Assembly: GCA_963765585.1 (NCBI GenBank)
Contig: CAVXXB010000014.1
Location: 186,001-250,000, forward strand
From: CAVXXB01 sp963765585
Lineage (GTDB): Bacteria; Calditrichota; Calditrichia; JAJRVZ01
Length of the DNA stretch: 64,000 bases
Reading direction: 5' to 3'
Shown here: positions 54,642 to 63,556 of the stretch, piece by piece
Layout of the letters: every line of letters starts with the position of its first letter
How positions within the stretch are numbered: the first letter of the stretch is position 1
Made by a program: the position numbers and the translations under genes
The notes under the pieces: generated by a model
Database searches by the model: none
What the model was told of the DNA's origin: nothing
Seen by the model: only the letters and a program-made list of their open reading frames with translations

Positions 54642-55223
54642 TTATACATCCGTTCCAAATATGATACCCGGTTCTTCACCCCGTAATATATACGGTTTAC
54701 TGGCAGGAACACGGCGAAATGCCTGTGACGGACAATCCCTGCCAATGGAACATTCGTTACAATTTTTACAAAGATCGTGGCGTACTTGCAGATACAATGA
54801 TCCATTACCAAAGGCGCTGCAACCCTTAACACATTTACCACAGGCAATGCACAAATCTTCATTTATTGAATATTCAAAATAGGGCTCTTCAATATATGTT
54901 CGCGATATGGCCCCGGCCGGACAAAGTTGATTTTCTGCAGATGTGTCCCTGGTTTTGGCACCCGGCTCCAGATAACCACTGCACAGATCACAGTAGCCAC
55001 ACATGGAATAGGAGTGTACGCATTTGACGGCAGATTGGGGTAATACACAATTCTGGGAGCATTTCTCACACTGTACACACACATTGGGATCAATTTGCCA
55101 GACCATATCATCATCTGATGACCGGGTAGTCAGGATCACTCCGAGCCCACCGATTGTCAGGCCAGCGACTGTGCCGATCCCGGAGCGCAAAAAGTCACGC
55201 CGTTTTATTTTATTATCATCCAT
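54642..55223 (-). CDS. Tat-exported NapG-like polyferredoxin
   Basis: 193 residues. KIKRRDFLRSG with the hydrophobic run after it is a twin-arginine signal, so the protein folds with its clusters before export. Four cysteine groups suit three to four [4Fe-4S] clusters: VCVQCEKCSQNC, MCGYCDLCSG with LCPAGAI, LCIACGKCVKGC, and LCKNCNECSIGRDCP. This is the NapG type of periplasmic ferredoxin, which passes electrons between a NapH-type membrane protein and a periplasmic acceptor. The NapH-like gene follows on the same strand. The acceptor here is not known. Confidence 0.85.
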   Translation of the reverse strand: MDDNKIKRRDFLRSGIGTVAGLTIGGLGVILTTRSSDDDMVWQIDPNVCVQCEKCSQNCVLPQSAVKCVHSYSMCGYCDLCSGYLEPGAKTRDTSAENQLCPAGAISRTYIEEPYFEYSINEDLCIACGKCVKGCSAFGNGSLYLQVRHDLCKNCNECSIGRDCPSQAFRRVPASKPYILRGEEPGIIFGTDV

Positions 55224-55230
55224 AGTATGC

Positions 55231-55476
55231 TCACTTATGGGTTTTTATTGAATCAGGCATCACACTTATTTTTCTACCGTATGCGATGGCTCTGGGCTGA
55301 GTACAACCTTTGAGTTGATTACATTGCTGACAGGGCGATGGTTTTTTGCAGTCTATCTGTACAGAGTCTGCTTCTTCTGATCCCGAGCTCAGGACAATTC
55401 CAAGGGTTACCAATCCGCCTGTCATGCCAAAACGAAAAATCGTTTGTATAAAATTACGCCGATTTATATCAGACAT
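55231..55476 (-). CDS. Small Tat-exported cysteine-rich protein (81 aa)
   Basis: The start at 55476 is fixed by GGAGGAAA upstream and overlaps the NHL gene by eight bases; the longer version from 55518 is unlikely. A twin-arginine signal (NRRNFIQTIFRFG, then a hydrophobic run) precedes a short mature part with four cysteines spaced CKKPSPCQQCNQLKGC, enough for one iron-sulfur centre or disulfides. Family not recognised. Position between the NHL and NapG-like genes suggests a small electron carrier or assembly partner. Confidence 0.72.
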   Translation of the reverse strand: MSDINRRNFIQTIFRFGMTGGLVTLGIVLSSGSEEADSVQIDCKKPSPCQQCNQLKGCTQPRAIAYGRKISVMPDSIKTHK

Positions 55477-56446
55477 CTTTTTCCTCCGGTTCCGTTTTCT
55501 TAAATATCCGGACCTCACGTCTTTTTGGGTCTAAAATATAGATCTGTTCCATCGAATCGATGGCCAGATCCAGACCTTCGGTGCCCTCATCAAACTGAGC
55601 TGCCGGAGCGACCACCGATGTTAGCACACCAATCCGGTTATACACCTTTACCCGGGCAATTCCCTTCTCACTGGTGACGAAAGAGCCATCGGGCAGAATG
55701 GCAATATGCGTTGGATTACAACAGCCGCAGAATCCTTCGAGTTCCATGGCATAAAACCCCCACGATGAACGAATTCCGCCATCAGGGCTGTAGTTCTCCA
55801 GGGAATGACGTCCTGGATTTGCTACCCAGAGAAAATTGTCCGGGTCAATTGCCACATCAAAAAACGGGCTGGGAATGACAAATCCGGGAATATCGCGTTC
55901 CTTGTCTTTCTTCCCGATACGCTGTAATATATTTCCTTCTTTATCTAATTGCCAGACAATATGCCCCCCCGCATCTGCCACATATAAAAATCGGTCTGAA
56001 ACGGCCAATGAAGTAGCCAGTGGCCTGTTGCCTTCCAACTTTATTCTGGGATTGCAACTCACCTGAACCGAGTAAACGGCGATCTGATCTCCCATACCAA
56101 CAAAGATTTTACCATCCGTATCCACAGCGAGACACAAACCGGTCCCTTCTAATGCATATTCTGTTAGTAACTTTTGCTGAGCAAAAATCAATAGCCTGTT
56201 TTTACCGCTGATGTATATTTGATCTTTCGCATCAACGGCAATTCCCCGCCATTCATTGTCATCCAGTTTTATGGAAGCCATTTCTGTATAGTGATGCAGG
56301 CTTGAATCGCTCTTTTTAAAATGTTCTATATTATATTCAAACGGATTCTCCTGGGCAGAGTTGTTATCGGAAATGGCCCGATAACCAAAGTACAGGGCAC
56401 CAATGGTCGCGAGGATAATTACAAATCTTGTAATATTTTTTTCCAA
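55469..56446 (-). CDS. NHL-repeat beta-propeller protein with GCCNPTH motif
   Basis: TTG start at 56446 with GGGAG upstream. One N-terminal membrane helix (RFVIILATIGALYFGYRAI) anchors a periplasmic six-bladed NHL propeller: GIAVDAKDQIYISGKNRLLIF, SLAVSDRFLYVADAGGHIVWQL, VAIDPDNFLWVANPGRHSLENY, HIAILPDGSFVTSEKGIARVKVY, LAIDSMEQIYILDPKRREVRIF. The insertion FCGCCNPTHIA carries three cysteines, possibly a metal or haem site; I infer this from the motif only. It is part of the coupled cluster. Confidence 0.82.
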   Translation of the reverse strand: MEKNITRFVIILATIGALYFGYRAISDNNSAQENPFEYNIEHFKKSDSSLHHYTEMASIKLDDNEWRGIAVDAKDQIYISGKNRLLIFAQQKLLTEYALEGTGLCLAVDTDGKIFVGMGDQIAVYSVQVSCNPRIKLEGNRPLATSLAVSDRFLYVADAGGHIVWQLDKEGNILQRIGKKDKERDIPGFVIPSPFFDVAIDPDNFLWVANPGRHSLENYSPDGGIRSSWGFYAMELEGFCGCCNPTHIAILPDGSFVTSEKGIARVKVYNRIGVLTSVVAPAAQFDEGTEGLDLAIDSMEQIYILDPKRREVRIFKKTEPEEKDV

Positions 56447-56462
56447 AATAAGGACTCCCGAA

Positions 56463-57893
56463 TTATGATCTTTTTCTCATATCCAGACAAACCAGAGTAC
56501 GTGAGTCGCGGGCTAACAGTCTTCCATTTACCATAACCATTGGTCCCCAGGCATCGTGTCCCGATAGTATTTTGAACTCTGCCAACTCTTTGTGTTCTGT
56601 ACCGCTTGCCTGAATAATCGTCAACACACCTTCATCACTAAGGACATAAAATTTGTTATCTGCTACCAGATAAGGTCCAAGACCATATCGTTTCGTTTTG
56701 CCGCTGGACCAAATAATTTTGCTGCAATCCTCTGGAGTACTGGCAACAAACTGATTGCGCATCGGACCGGCATCTTTTGGTAAAATCGAATACAGATGAC
56801 CGTTATAAAAGACAGGTGTTTGCTGTTCGGAAGCCAGCCCCTGATCCGGTTTAAATTGTTGAATGATTTCAACAGAGTATTGATCATTGTCCGAATTTAC
56901 CCTGATGACCATGCTGCCGGCCCCATACCCCGCTGTGATGAAGATCCTTCCATTACCCAGATAAACAGGGGAGGGCGCCACCACCGCATGATCGAATACA
57001 TTTGATTCAAAGAGAATTTTGCCGGAATCTTCTTTCTGTGCTGAGACACCAACAATACCACCTATGGCACAGTAAATATACATCTTTTTACCATCTATGG
57101 TCATCGGAATGATTGAGGAATGCGACATTTGCCAGTTATTACTATTTGGAGTTTCCCAGATCACTTCACCGGTAGCACAGTTCACCGCAATCATCATCGA
57201 TTTACCACCAACGGCAATTATTGCCAGTGAATCCTCAATTAATGGACATTGACCCGTGTACCAGAGCGGAACCTCAGTTTCATATTTTTCAACCAGGTCA
57301 ATGCCCCACAGAAATTTTCCGGAATCAGAATCAACACACATGACCTGGCATTTTGGTCCCATAGCCACTACATAGTCTTTGGATACAGCCGGAACAGTCC
57401 GAGATATTCCATGATTTCGTTTTATATAAATATCATATCCACTTTGCCAAATTTCCTGACCGTCATCAAGGGAAAAGCAGCGTAATAAATCCGCATGCTT
57501 CTCTTCATCATAGTCCATCAGGTATACTTTCCCATCGGCGACGACAGGTCCGGCATGTCCTTCACCCAGCTTGACCGACCATAGAACCTTGGGAGTTCCG
57601 CCGGAAAATTTTTCTTCCAGTTGAATTTTTTCTTTGCTGATGTTATCGAAATCCTGACCCCTGAATCGCGGCCAGAATCCTGTAAGGTTCGAGGGTGTGC
57701 CGGCAAATGAGGCGTAAATATTACCAATTTGGATATTAGCCGACCCTTCCATTTGCTCAGGGCGGTTATCCAATCCTGGATTAAATATTTCGAAATCCCC
57801 TACGGGATTATATGTAAACCACCAGATCAGGACAAATACAGCAAAAATGCTGAAAATCGCACTGATCCAGTTACTGATTTTTTGATCATTCAT
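56463..57893 (-). CDS. Membrane-anchored PQQ-type beta-propeller protein
   Basis: 476 residues. One N-terminal membrane helix (WISAIFSIFAVFVLIWWFTY) is followed by a linker and the cluster's shared opening motif (FWPRFRGQDFDNISKEK). A periplasmic propeller of about eight blades follows (LLRCFSLDDGQEIWQ, VMCVDSDSGKFLWGIDL, MIAVNCATGEVIWETP). It starts only three bases after the upstream propeller gene's stop and is followed 16 bases later by the NHL gene. Function inferred only from context. Confidence 0.83.
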   Translation of the reverse strand: MNDQKISNWISAIFSIFAVFVLIWWFTYNPVGDFEIFNPGLDNRPEQMEGSANIQIGNIYASFAGTPSNLTGFWPRFRGQDFDNISKEKIQLEEKFSGGTPKVLWSVKLGEGHAGPVVADGKVYLMDYDEEKHADLLRCFSLDDGQEIWQSGYDIYIKRNHGISRTVPAVSKDYVVAMGPKCQVMCVDSDSGKFLWGIDLVEKYETEVPLWYTGQCPLIEDSLAIIAVGGKSMMIAVNCATGEVIWETPNSNNWQMSHSSIIPMTIDGKKMYIYCAIGGIVGVSAQKEDSGKILFESNVFDHAVVAPSPVYLGNGRIFITAGYGAGSMVIRVNSDNDQYSVEIIQQFKPDQGLASEQQTPVFYNGHLYSILPKDAGPMRNQFVASTPEDCSKIIWSSGKTKRYGLGPYLVADNKFYVLSDEGVLTIIQASGTEHKELAEFKILSGHDAWGPMVMVNGRLLARDSRTLVCLDMRKRS

Positions 57894-57896
57894 TTT

Positions 57897-59114
57897 TCAA
57901 TTTTGACTAATTCCATATGTCATTAATGCACTTCCATGTCGTAAATATAATCTGCCATCCGATATTACCGGATGAGACCAATGAGGTCCTTTACCCATGG
58001 GAATCCGGATGGAATTGATTACTTTGAAATTATCCTTATCTGCGGTAACCAGCGCAAGTTCGCCCTTAACACTATAGCAATAAAATCGATCGTCTGCATG
58101 AATAATAGCACCGCGGCCAAGATCTTTTGCGATATATCTCAAATCTCCGGTCTCCCAGTTCAGGCAATACCATTCATTTCTTTCATAACGTGAGCCAAAG
58201 ATGTGTCCATCCATAAGAACCACGCCACCTATCAGATTTTCGATCTTGTTATTGCGCCATACCTCGCGTGCGGATTTGCCATCTTTAGAAAGCTGTAACA
58301 ATACAGATCCGGAACTACTTTCATTGGAACCACTGATACAGAAAACTTGTCCATTGTGATAAAGTGGTGTATTGGCGTGTATCAGGTATTCCTGTGTCTG
58401 ATTTATGCGCCAGTATAATTTACCGCTGTCGGCATCAATACCCAAAATAGAGCCGGCTGTCATAGCAATGATCAGATTCAGACCATTGTGATTAACCAGT
58501 TGAGGGGAACAATATGCGGATAATTCGCCATTACCAGCGCAGGTCCAAATGGTTTCTCCAGTAAACCTGTTGAGAGCAACTACATTATTTTTTTTACCGC
58601 CGGGCGTCGCGATCACCATATCCTTATAAATAATGACGGATTCGGCCATACCCCATTCAATATTCTGTGCGTCAAACTTTTTAAGCAGATCCACAGACCA
58701 AATTTTGTGACCGTCATTGGCATCAAGACAGTAGAGATGACCTTTACCACTCTCAATATAAATATGTGGCCATTTTATTGCCGGTGCGGAGCGCGTTCCG
58801 GGATAATTTTTTGTCCATTCGGGACCATATTCATTCTTCCACAGCAATTTTCCGCTAAGATCAAAGCAATACAGAATTCCATTATCAACCGGCATACCGG
58901 TGATATAAATACGATTCTTTACAATGGCCGGAGAACTATGCCCGGCTCCTAAATTATCAAACGACCACAGTAATTGGGGACCATCCTCAGGCCATTCCTT
59001 TAGTAATCCTGACTCGTCATATTTACCATCGCGATTGACACCACGCCATTGGGAAAATTCCTGAGCGAATAGGGGAAGGGTAATGAGAAGAAGAATGAAA
59101 GATCGAACAATCAT
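57897..59114 (-). CDS. Secreted PQQ-type beta-propeller protein
   Basis: The start at 59114 (MIVRSFILLLITLPLFAQ, a signal peptide) lies four bases after the upstream stop and is preferred to 59138. The mature protein begins EFSQWRGVNRDGKYDESGLLKEWPEDGPQ in the style of planctomycete-type propellers, with LYCFDLSGKLLWKNEYG-type blades, about 405 residues in all. It is closely related to the genes at 59119-60358 and 60654-61901, so they arose by tandem duplication. Periplasmic; cofactor and substrate unknown. Confidence 0.82.
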   Translation of the reverse strand: MIVRSFILLLITLPLFAQEFSQWRGVNRDGKYDESGLLKEWPEDGPQLLWSFDNLGAGHSSPAIVKNRIYITGMPVDNGILYCFDLSGKLLWKNEYGPEWTKNYPGTRSAPAIKWPHIYIESGKGHLYCLDANDGHKIWSVDLLKKFDAQNIEWGMAESVIIYKDMVIATPGGKKNNVVALNRFTGETIWTCAGNGELSAYCSPQLVNHNGLNLIIAMTAGSILGIDADSGKLYWRINQTQEYLIHANTPLYHNGQVFCISGSNESSSGSVLLQLSKDGKSAREVWRNNKIENLIGGVVLMDGHIFGSRYERNEWYCLNWETGDLRYIAKDLGRGAIIHADDRFYCYSVKGELALVTADKDNFKVINSIRIPMGKGPHWSHPVISDGRLYLRHGSALMTYGISQN

Positions 59115-59118
59115 GCTG

Positions 59119-59556
59119 TTATTTCCCATTGATGTCATAAACCATTAGAGCGTTGCCATGTCTGATGAACAAACGGCCATCAGAAATAACCGGATGTGCC
59201 CAATGCTGGTCAGAGCCCATCGGAACCTTAAATTTACTGATCAATTTAAACGCGGCGGGATCCGGTTGTACCAGTCCCATGGTTCCACTCTCATCATAAC
59301 AATAAAGCATTCCATCAGAATATAGAATACTACCCTTATCACCCAGTTCTGTTGAAGAATACATAACTTTTCCGGATACTATATCCAGGCAATGCCAACC
59401 TTTATTTTTATGTCCCGCTCCATAGATAAAACCGTCGATTATTATCGCGGCCCCAAACTGACTATCCAGAGTTTTTTGTTTCCAAACCAGGGTCGGTTTA
59501 CTTCCATCTTCATTCAATTTAAACATCTGACTGCCGGTGGTACCATATCCACCCAC
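59119..59556 (-). CDS. Secreted PQQ-type beta-propeller protein, C-terminal fragment
   Basis: End of the gene starting at 60358. The true frame enters at about 59555 (DYIYAVGGYGTTGSQMF) after one extra base near CATAACAGAC. It contains the last blades (WHCLDIVSGKVMYSS) and the C-terminus HPVISDGRLFIRHGNALMVYDI, which matches the ends of both neighbouring propellers. Confidence 0.8.
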   Translation of the reverse strand: MGGYGTTGSQMFKLNEDGSKPTLVWKQKTLDSQFGAAIIIDGFIYGAGHKNKGWHCLDIVSGKVMYSSTELGDKGSILYSDGMLYCYDESGTMGLVQPDPAAFKLISKFKVPMGSDQHWAHPVISDGRLFIRHGNALMVYDINGK

Positions 59557-60358
59557 TGCGTAAATATAGTCTGTTATGATAAGTTGGAGTGTTTGGATTT
59601 ATGGCATATCTGGTTTCGTGTTCTCTCTCCCATAACATTTTTTCCGATTTAGCATCAATGCAAATTACGGAATTGCCACCCATGGTGAGAATCAAATCCC
59701 TGCCATTGTGATTAACGAGTACCGGTGAACAGTATGATGATTCTTTGCCGCCCGCTTTAATCGTGTTTATGGTTTTTCCGGTGTTTTTGTTTAATACTGC
59801 CATAAAAAAATCATTACTACCTGGTGTGCAGTATAGTTTATCGCCGGAAATGAGCAACGATTCGGTAATACCCCAGCGCAGATTTTGTGCAGCAAAATCA
59901 TCTGTCATATTACGAGTCCAGATAATTTTTCCATCAAGGGCACTCATGCAGATTATCTGGGTATGTGCATTACTGAAGTATATTTTGTCGCCTACAACCG
60001 TAGGTGTTGAACGGGCACCGGGATATGATTCGCTCCACTCGTCGCCATAATTGGATTTCCACAGCAATTTCCCCTTAAGATCATATGCGAGCAGATATCC
60101 GGTGTCATCGATCATTCCGTTGATGTAGACATTTTTATCTGTGACTGCCGGAGAGGAAAGCCCAACCCCGATATCCTCTTTTGACCACAGTAATTTTGGA
60201 CCATCGGCCGGCCATTTTTTTAATAATTTTTCATTTGGATATACGCCGGTTCGGGATGGGCCACGCCATTGGGATTTGATACTATCCTGGGCAAACAAGG
60301 ATGAAAGATTGAATAGAATGGTAAGTAACAAAATAATCCGAATCAGTTTTAAAATCAT
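59519..60358 (-). CDS. Secreted PQQ-type beta-propeller protein, N-terminal fragment
   Basis: Signal peptide (LIRIILLLTILFNLSSLFAQ), then the opening motif SQWRGPSRTGVYPNEKLLKKW and five or so blades (LLAYDLKGKLLWKSNYG, IICMSALDGKIIWTRN). The frame is lost after NPNTPTYHN; the last 15 residues are spurious. With the next fragment it makes a protein of about 413 residues, the middle member of three tandem paralogues. Confidence 0.82.
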   Translation of the reverse strand: MILKLIRIILLLTILFNLSSLFAQDSIKSQWRGPSRTGVYPNEKLLKKWPADGPKLLWSKEDIGVGLSSPAVTDKNVYINGMIDDTGYLLAYDLKGKLLWKSNYGDEWSESYPGARSTPTVVGDKIYFSNAHTQIICMSALDGKIIWTRNMTDDFAAQNLRWGITESLLISGDKLYCTPGSNDFFMAVLNKNTGKTINTIKAGGKESSYCSPVLVNHNGRDLILTMGGNSVICIDAKSEKMLWEREHETRYAINPNTPTYHNRLYLRSGWIWYHRQSDV

Positions 60359-60653
60359 AGGTATTTTATCCTTTGTCTTAATAAATCAAACTCAATACAT
60401 TATTTGTTTTGAGTGTTAAAATTTGCTAGTAATTACCCCAAAATTAATTTTGGGGTAAAGGAAAGATGAAAACAAGTGAAATATATCGAAATACGTCGTG
60501 ATCCACCTTCCACAATATTTATAGAATCGCTCACAAAATTTCTCCTAATTTACCCCGGAATTAATTCTGGGGAGGAGGAAAATCGAATTGTTCTGTATGA
60601 CAGCACAGAAGATCTTTGTTAAGCCGATCTCTGATAGCAGACAGCCGATAGCC
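60359..60653. repeat. Gap in the propeller cluster with two CCCC/GGGG palindromes
   Basis: No gene. Two perfect or near-perfect palindromes, CCCCAAAATTAATTTTGGGG (60436-60455) and CCCCGGAATTAATTCTGGGG (60553-60572), lie here. They have the same architecture as each other and recall the hairpin at 1675-1702. They might shape or end transcripts but lack a T-run. Confidence 0.7.
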
Positions 60654-61901
60654 TTACTTCGCTTTTATATCATACACCATCAGGGCTTCACCGCGCCGGA
60701 TATATAACCTGCCATCACTTATCGCCGGGTGGGCCCAGCGCTGGCCGGATCCCAGAGGCAATTTAAAATGGCTTATCAAATCAAATTTTTTAGGATTAGC
60801 TTTGACCAGTCCGACTTCGCCTTTCTTTTCTGTATAACAATAGAGCATCCCATCGGCGTAAATTATAGAACCCTTATTCATCCACTCTTCGTCATACATA
60901 ACCTTACCCGTCGTCCATTCCAGGCAAACCCAATTCCCTTTACTGTTACTGATCCAGTTTGATCCATAGAGATATCCATTGACTAGCACAACCCCGCCAT
61001 GATGAACGTCTAACGTTTTATCTATCCACCGGCGTGTGATACTAAGCCCATCTTCAGATAAATCATACAGCGCGCCACCATCATCATAACCGCTCGTCGT
61101 ATATATGCTTCCATTATAATAGAGTGGTGAAACCGGATTAATGTCTTTGGGATCATCCTGATAATCGTCAAAACTATCTTTCCAGAGCACGTTGCCGTCC
61201 TTGCTATCTATTCCAATAAAGTGCTCGCTCACCATGGTAGCGATAATTTTTTTACCGCCACGTTCAATTAAAATTGGAGAACAATAATTTGCCTCATCAC
61301 TCAGTCCACTGGCTTGCCAAATTAATTTACCCGTTAGTTTGTCTAGCGCAACCAATGTGGCATCTTCGCCGCCGGGTGTACAGATAATTTTATCATCAAC
61401 AATCAGTGGTGATTCAGCAATTCCCCATCTATGATATTCAGCCGAAAAATTTTCAACCGGGTTGACGCTCCAGATTATTTTTCCTTTTTTCCGATCCATA
61501 CATACCACTTTACCCATACCGCTTACTACATATATATAATCACCGTCGATAGTCGGGGTTGAGCGCATTGCTTCGAATGAATCCTCCCAGCGTGGCCCAT
61601 AGGCGGTCTTCCACAATAATTTGCCATCCAGGTCCAGGGCATATACGGCTTCCTGTTCGTCAATTTCACCCGTAGTGAAAATAACACCATCTGATATGGT
61701 CATCGATGAATATCCGGCACCGAGGCCTTCATATGACCAGATAAGTGCTGGTCCGCCATCTGGCCATTCTGCTAAGAGATTGGTTTCAGAGGACTTGCCA
61801 TCACGATTTTTACCCCGCCATTGCGGCCAGTCATCGGCAAACAACATGCTGGCTACTGAAACAATTACTATGATTCTAAATATTAGATTTTTTGTTATCA
61901 T
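60654..61901 (-). CDS. Secreted PQQ-type beta-propeller protein
   Basis: 415 residues, unbroken. Signal peptide (NLIFRIIVIVSVASMLFA), then DDWPQWRGKNRDGKSSETNLLAEW and propeller blades (VYALDLDGKLLWKTAYG, VVCMDRKKGKIIWSVN, LVALDKLTGKLIWQAS). It ends HPAISDGRLYIRRGEALMVYDIKAK, almost the same as the ends of the two following paralogues. It is the first of the three tandem soluble propellers and lies between the HEAT-repeat gene and the rest of the cluster. Confidence 0.85.
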   Translation of the reverse strand: MITKNLIFRIIVIVSVASMLFADDWPQWRGKNRDGKSSETNLLAEWPDGGPALIWSYEGLGAGYSSMTISDGVIFTTGEIDEQEAVYALDLDGKLLWKTAYGPRWEDSFEAMRSTPTIDGDYIYVVSGMGKVVCMDRKKGKIIWSVNPVENFSAEYHRWGIAESPLIVDDKIICTPGGEDATLVALDKLTGKLIWQASGLSDEANYCSPILIERGGKKIIATMVSEHFIGIDSKDGNVLWKDSFDDYQDDPKDINPVSPLYYNGSIYTTSGYDDGGALYDLSEDGLSITRRWIDKTLDVHHGGVVLVNGYLYGSNWISNSKGNWVCLEWTTGKVMYDEEWMNKGSIIYADGMLYCYTEKKGEVGLVKANPKKFDLISHFKLPLGSGQRWAHPAISDGRLYIRRGEALMVYDIKAK

Positions 61902-62059
61902 CTCTTCATCCTATGTGTTTCTATGTCTGATTTAAGTAGATGGATTACTACAAGGCCATCAAGGAAGTTGATGGAGCAGTTTCCCCCGTATACTATTTTC
62001 AAAATATGACTCGAATTAAAACAATTACAATTTAATTAACGAACTCTAATCAACCAATA

Positions 62060-62983
62060 TTAATTTAAAATCTTCATCAGTTCAATCGCCTTCTTAAGGA
62101 CATCCTCATTTTTTGTCTGATCAATAACCGGTTGAATTAATTTTTTTATTTTTGCGGGATCGGTTTGCTCAACAACCTGCCAACAAATGTGCACAATCGC
62201 AACTTCTGCTTCCGATCTTAAATTTACATCTGTCAGGAATTTTGAGGAATACTCAGCCGCTGAAAAATCACTAAGTTTGGCCAGGCCAGATAAAATTGCC
62301 TTTTTTTCATTATTGTTTGGGGCAAGGTCCATAGCTTCCTGATATCTTTGTAGAAGCTGCGTATCGGTAAGATTTTCGCTTTTATCCAGCAAACTCAAAT
62401 ACCCACGAAAGGCTAGAATTTTAATGCCTCCAGAGTCCGTACTTTTAACTTTGGCTAATAGAATATCGGCTGGCTCATCTCCGGGCCATAACGACAATGC
62501 CCTGATCGCTGCTTTTTCTATTTCCGGATCTTTACCATCAAGAGCAGATGAAAGAACCGGCAATGCCTTTGGATTTCCACTGGTCCCCAGAACTTGAAAT
62601 AACTGAATCTTTATATTGTTATCAGAAATTTTATTCATCTGATTTAAGATTCCCAAAGCCCGGTTTTCGGGAGGATTAACTTGTTGCACAAGTTTTTGCA
62701 GTAGGGTTGTCAATTCCTTTTGCAGGGTAATATCGTCCAAATTGATTAACAATCTGGTGAGTCCATCTATATTCGAGGTATCAGATACATAACTAAGTGA
62801 TTTAACCGCTGATCGGCTAATTTGTTTATCCTCATTGGTTGCCAGAGTAAATAGGGTGGAAGTCGATCCTTCAATTTGACGCTGACCGATACATCGAATC
62901 AGTTCAATTTTCTCGTCCCCCTCAGACTTTTCCAGCAGATTCATAATTGATTTATCGGTTTCCGGTGCATTAAGTGTATACAA
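62060..62983 (-). CDS. HEAT-repeat protein, C-terminal fragment
   Basis: Last part of a long minus-strand gene that enters from beyond the window's right edge and is broken into at least five frames. This piece consists of helical HEAT/PBS-lyase-type repeats (ALPVLSSALDGKDPEIEKAAIRALSLWPG) ending KKAIELMKILN. HEAT arrays are usually protein-binding scaffolds. It precedes the propeller gene at 61901 by about 160 bases. Confidence 0.72.
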   Translation of the reverse strand: MYTLNAPETDKSIMNLLEKSEGDEKIELIRCIGQRQIEGSTSTLFTLATNEDKQISRSAVKSLSYVSDTSNIDGLTRLLINLDDITLQKELTTLLQKLVQQVNPPENRALGILNQMNKISDNNIKIQLFQVLGTSGNPKALPVLSSALDGKDPEIEKAAIRALSLWPGDEPADILLAKVKSTDSGGIKILAFRGYLSLLDKSENLTDTQLLQRYQEAMDLAPNNNEKKAILSGLAKLSDFSAAEYSSKFLTDVNLRSEAEVAIVHICWQVVEQTDPAKIKKLIQPVIDQTKNEDVLKKAIELMKILN

Positions 62984-63351
62984 ACTCTCCCGGGCAATTG
63001 ATTTTTCATCACTCTTTTCAGAAGTAGTCTTGAAGACACCAAATAGGGCACAACAGAAGCTGTTTTTGCATATTTCAACGCTGACAGACCTGCCATGCGA
63101 ATAGAACTAGTTTTGCTTTTGGCACATTCGAGAAAGAAATCAGAATAATTATTGTTCGATTTACGCTCAAGGGCCTGAATTAACATAATTGTTTCACGGG
63201 GGGTATACCGGTCAGTATTTGCAATGATTCTGTTCAATCCGTCCCCATCGGGAAGCAAATGGACTAGTCCAAACAAGCCGGGACGGAGATCTGATTTTTT
63301 ACTTGAAAGTAATTTGTTGAAAAGATTGGCGGCATCTCCGGGACTAAGCAA
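62941..63351 (-). CDS. HEAT-repeat protein, middle fragment 2
   Basis: HEAT-type repeats (MLIQALERKSNNNYSDFFLE, SIRMAGLSALKYAKTASVVPYL). The last residues from about 63040 are out of frame. In the neighbouring frame the sequence continues through KSDEKSIARESLYTLNAPETD into the C-terminal fragment. Confidence 0.62.
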   Translation of the reverse strand: MLSPGDAANLFNKLLSSKKSDLRPGLFGLVHLLPDGDGLNRIIANTDRYTPRETIMLIQALERKSNNNYSDFFLECAKSKTSSIRMAGLSALKYAKTASVVPYLVSSRLLLKRVMKNQLPGRVCIHLMHRKPINQL

Positions 63352-63556
63352 TATCGAGCTGTCTTAATGCGGAGAAGCGTGAAGCAAGCGGGTACTTATT
63401 GTCATTTAAAATGTTGAGATAGACCGATTTTATCTGACTTTCATTGTTCAGCTTCTCACCAACTTCCAGTGCTGCACTAAGCATTCTTATTTGCAGATCC
63501 CCGGTTGTCTTATCTAAAGCAGTTAAAATTATCTTGATGACTTGTGCTGCCGGCAT
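63344..63556 (-). CDS. HEAT-repeat protein, middle fragment 1
   Basis: A 70-residue piece (VIKIILTALDKTTGDLQIRMLSAAL...YPLASRFSALRQL) in HEAT register. It overlaps both neighbours by a few bases in other frames, consistent with one-base indels near 63350 and 63545. Confidence 0.6.
   Translation of the reverse strand: MPAAQVIKIILTALDKTTGDLQIRMLSAALEVGEKLNNESQIKSVYLNILNDNKYPLASRFSALRQLDIA

Noticed and set aside
46355..61901. Calling the propellers PQQ-dependent alcohol dehydrogenases
   Set aside because: They have the repeat type but I cannot see the disulfide, calcium or catalytic Asp pattern of quinoprotein dehydrogenases, so only the fold is claimed.
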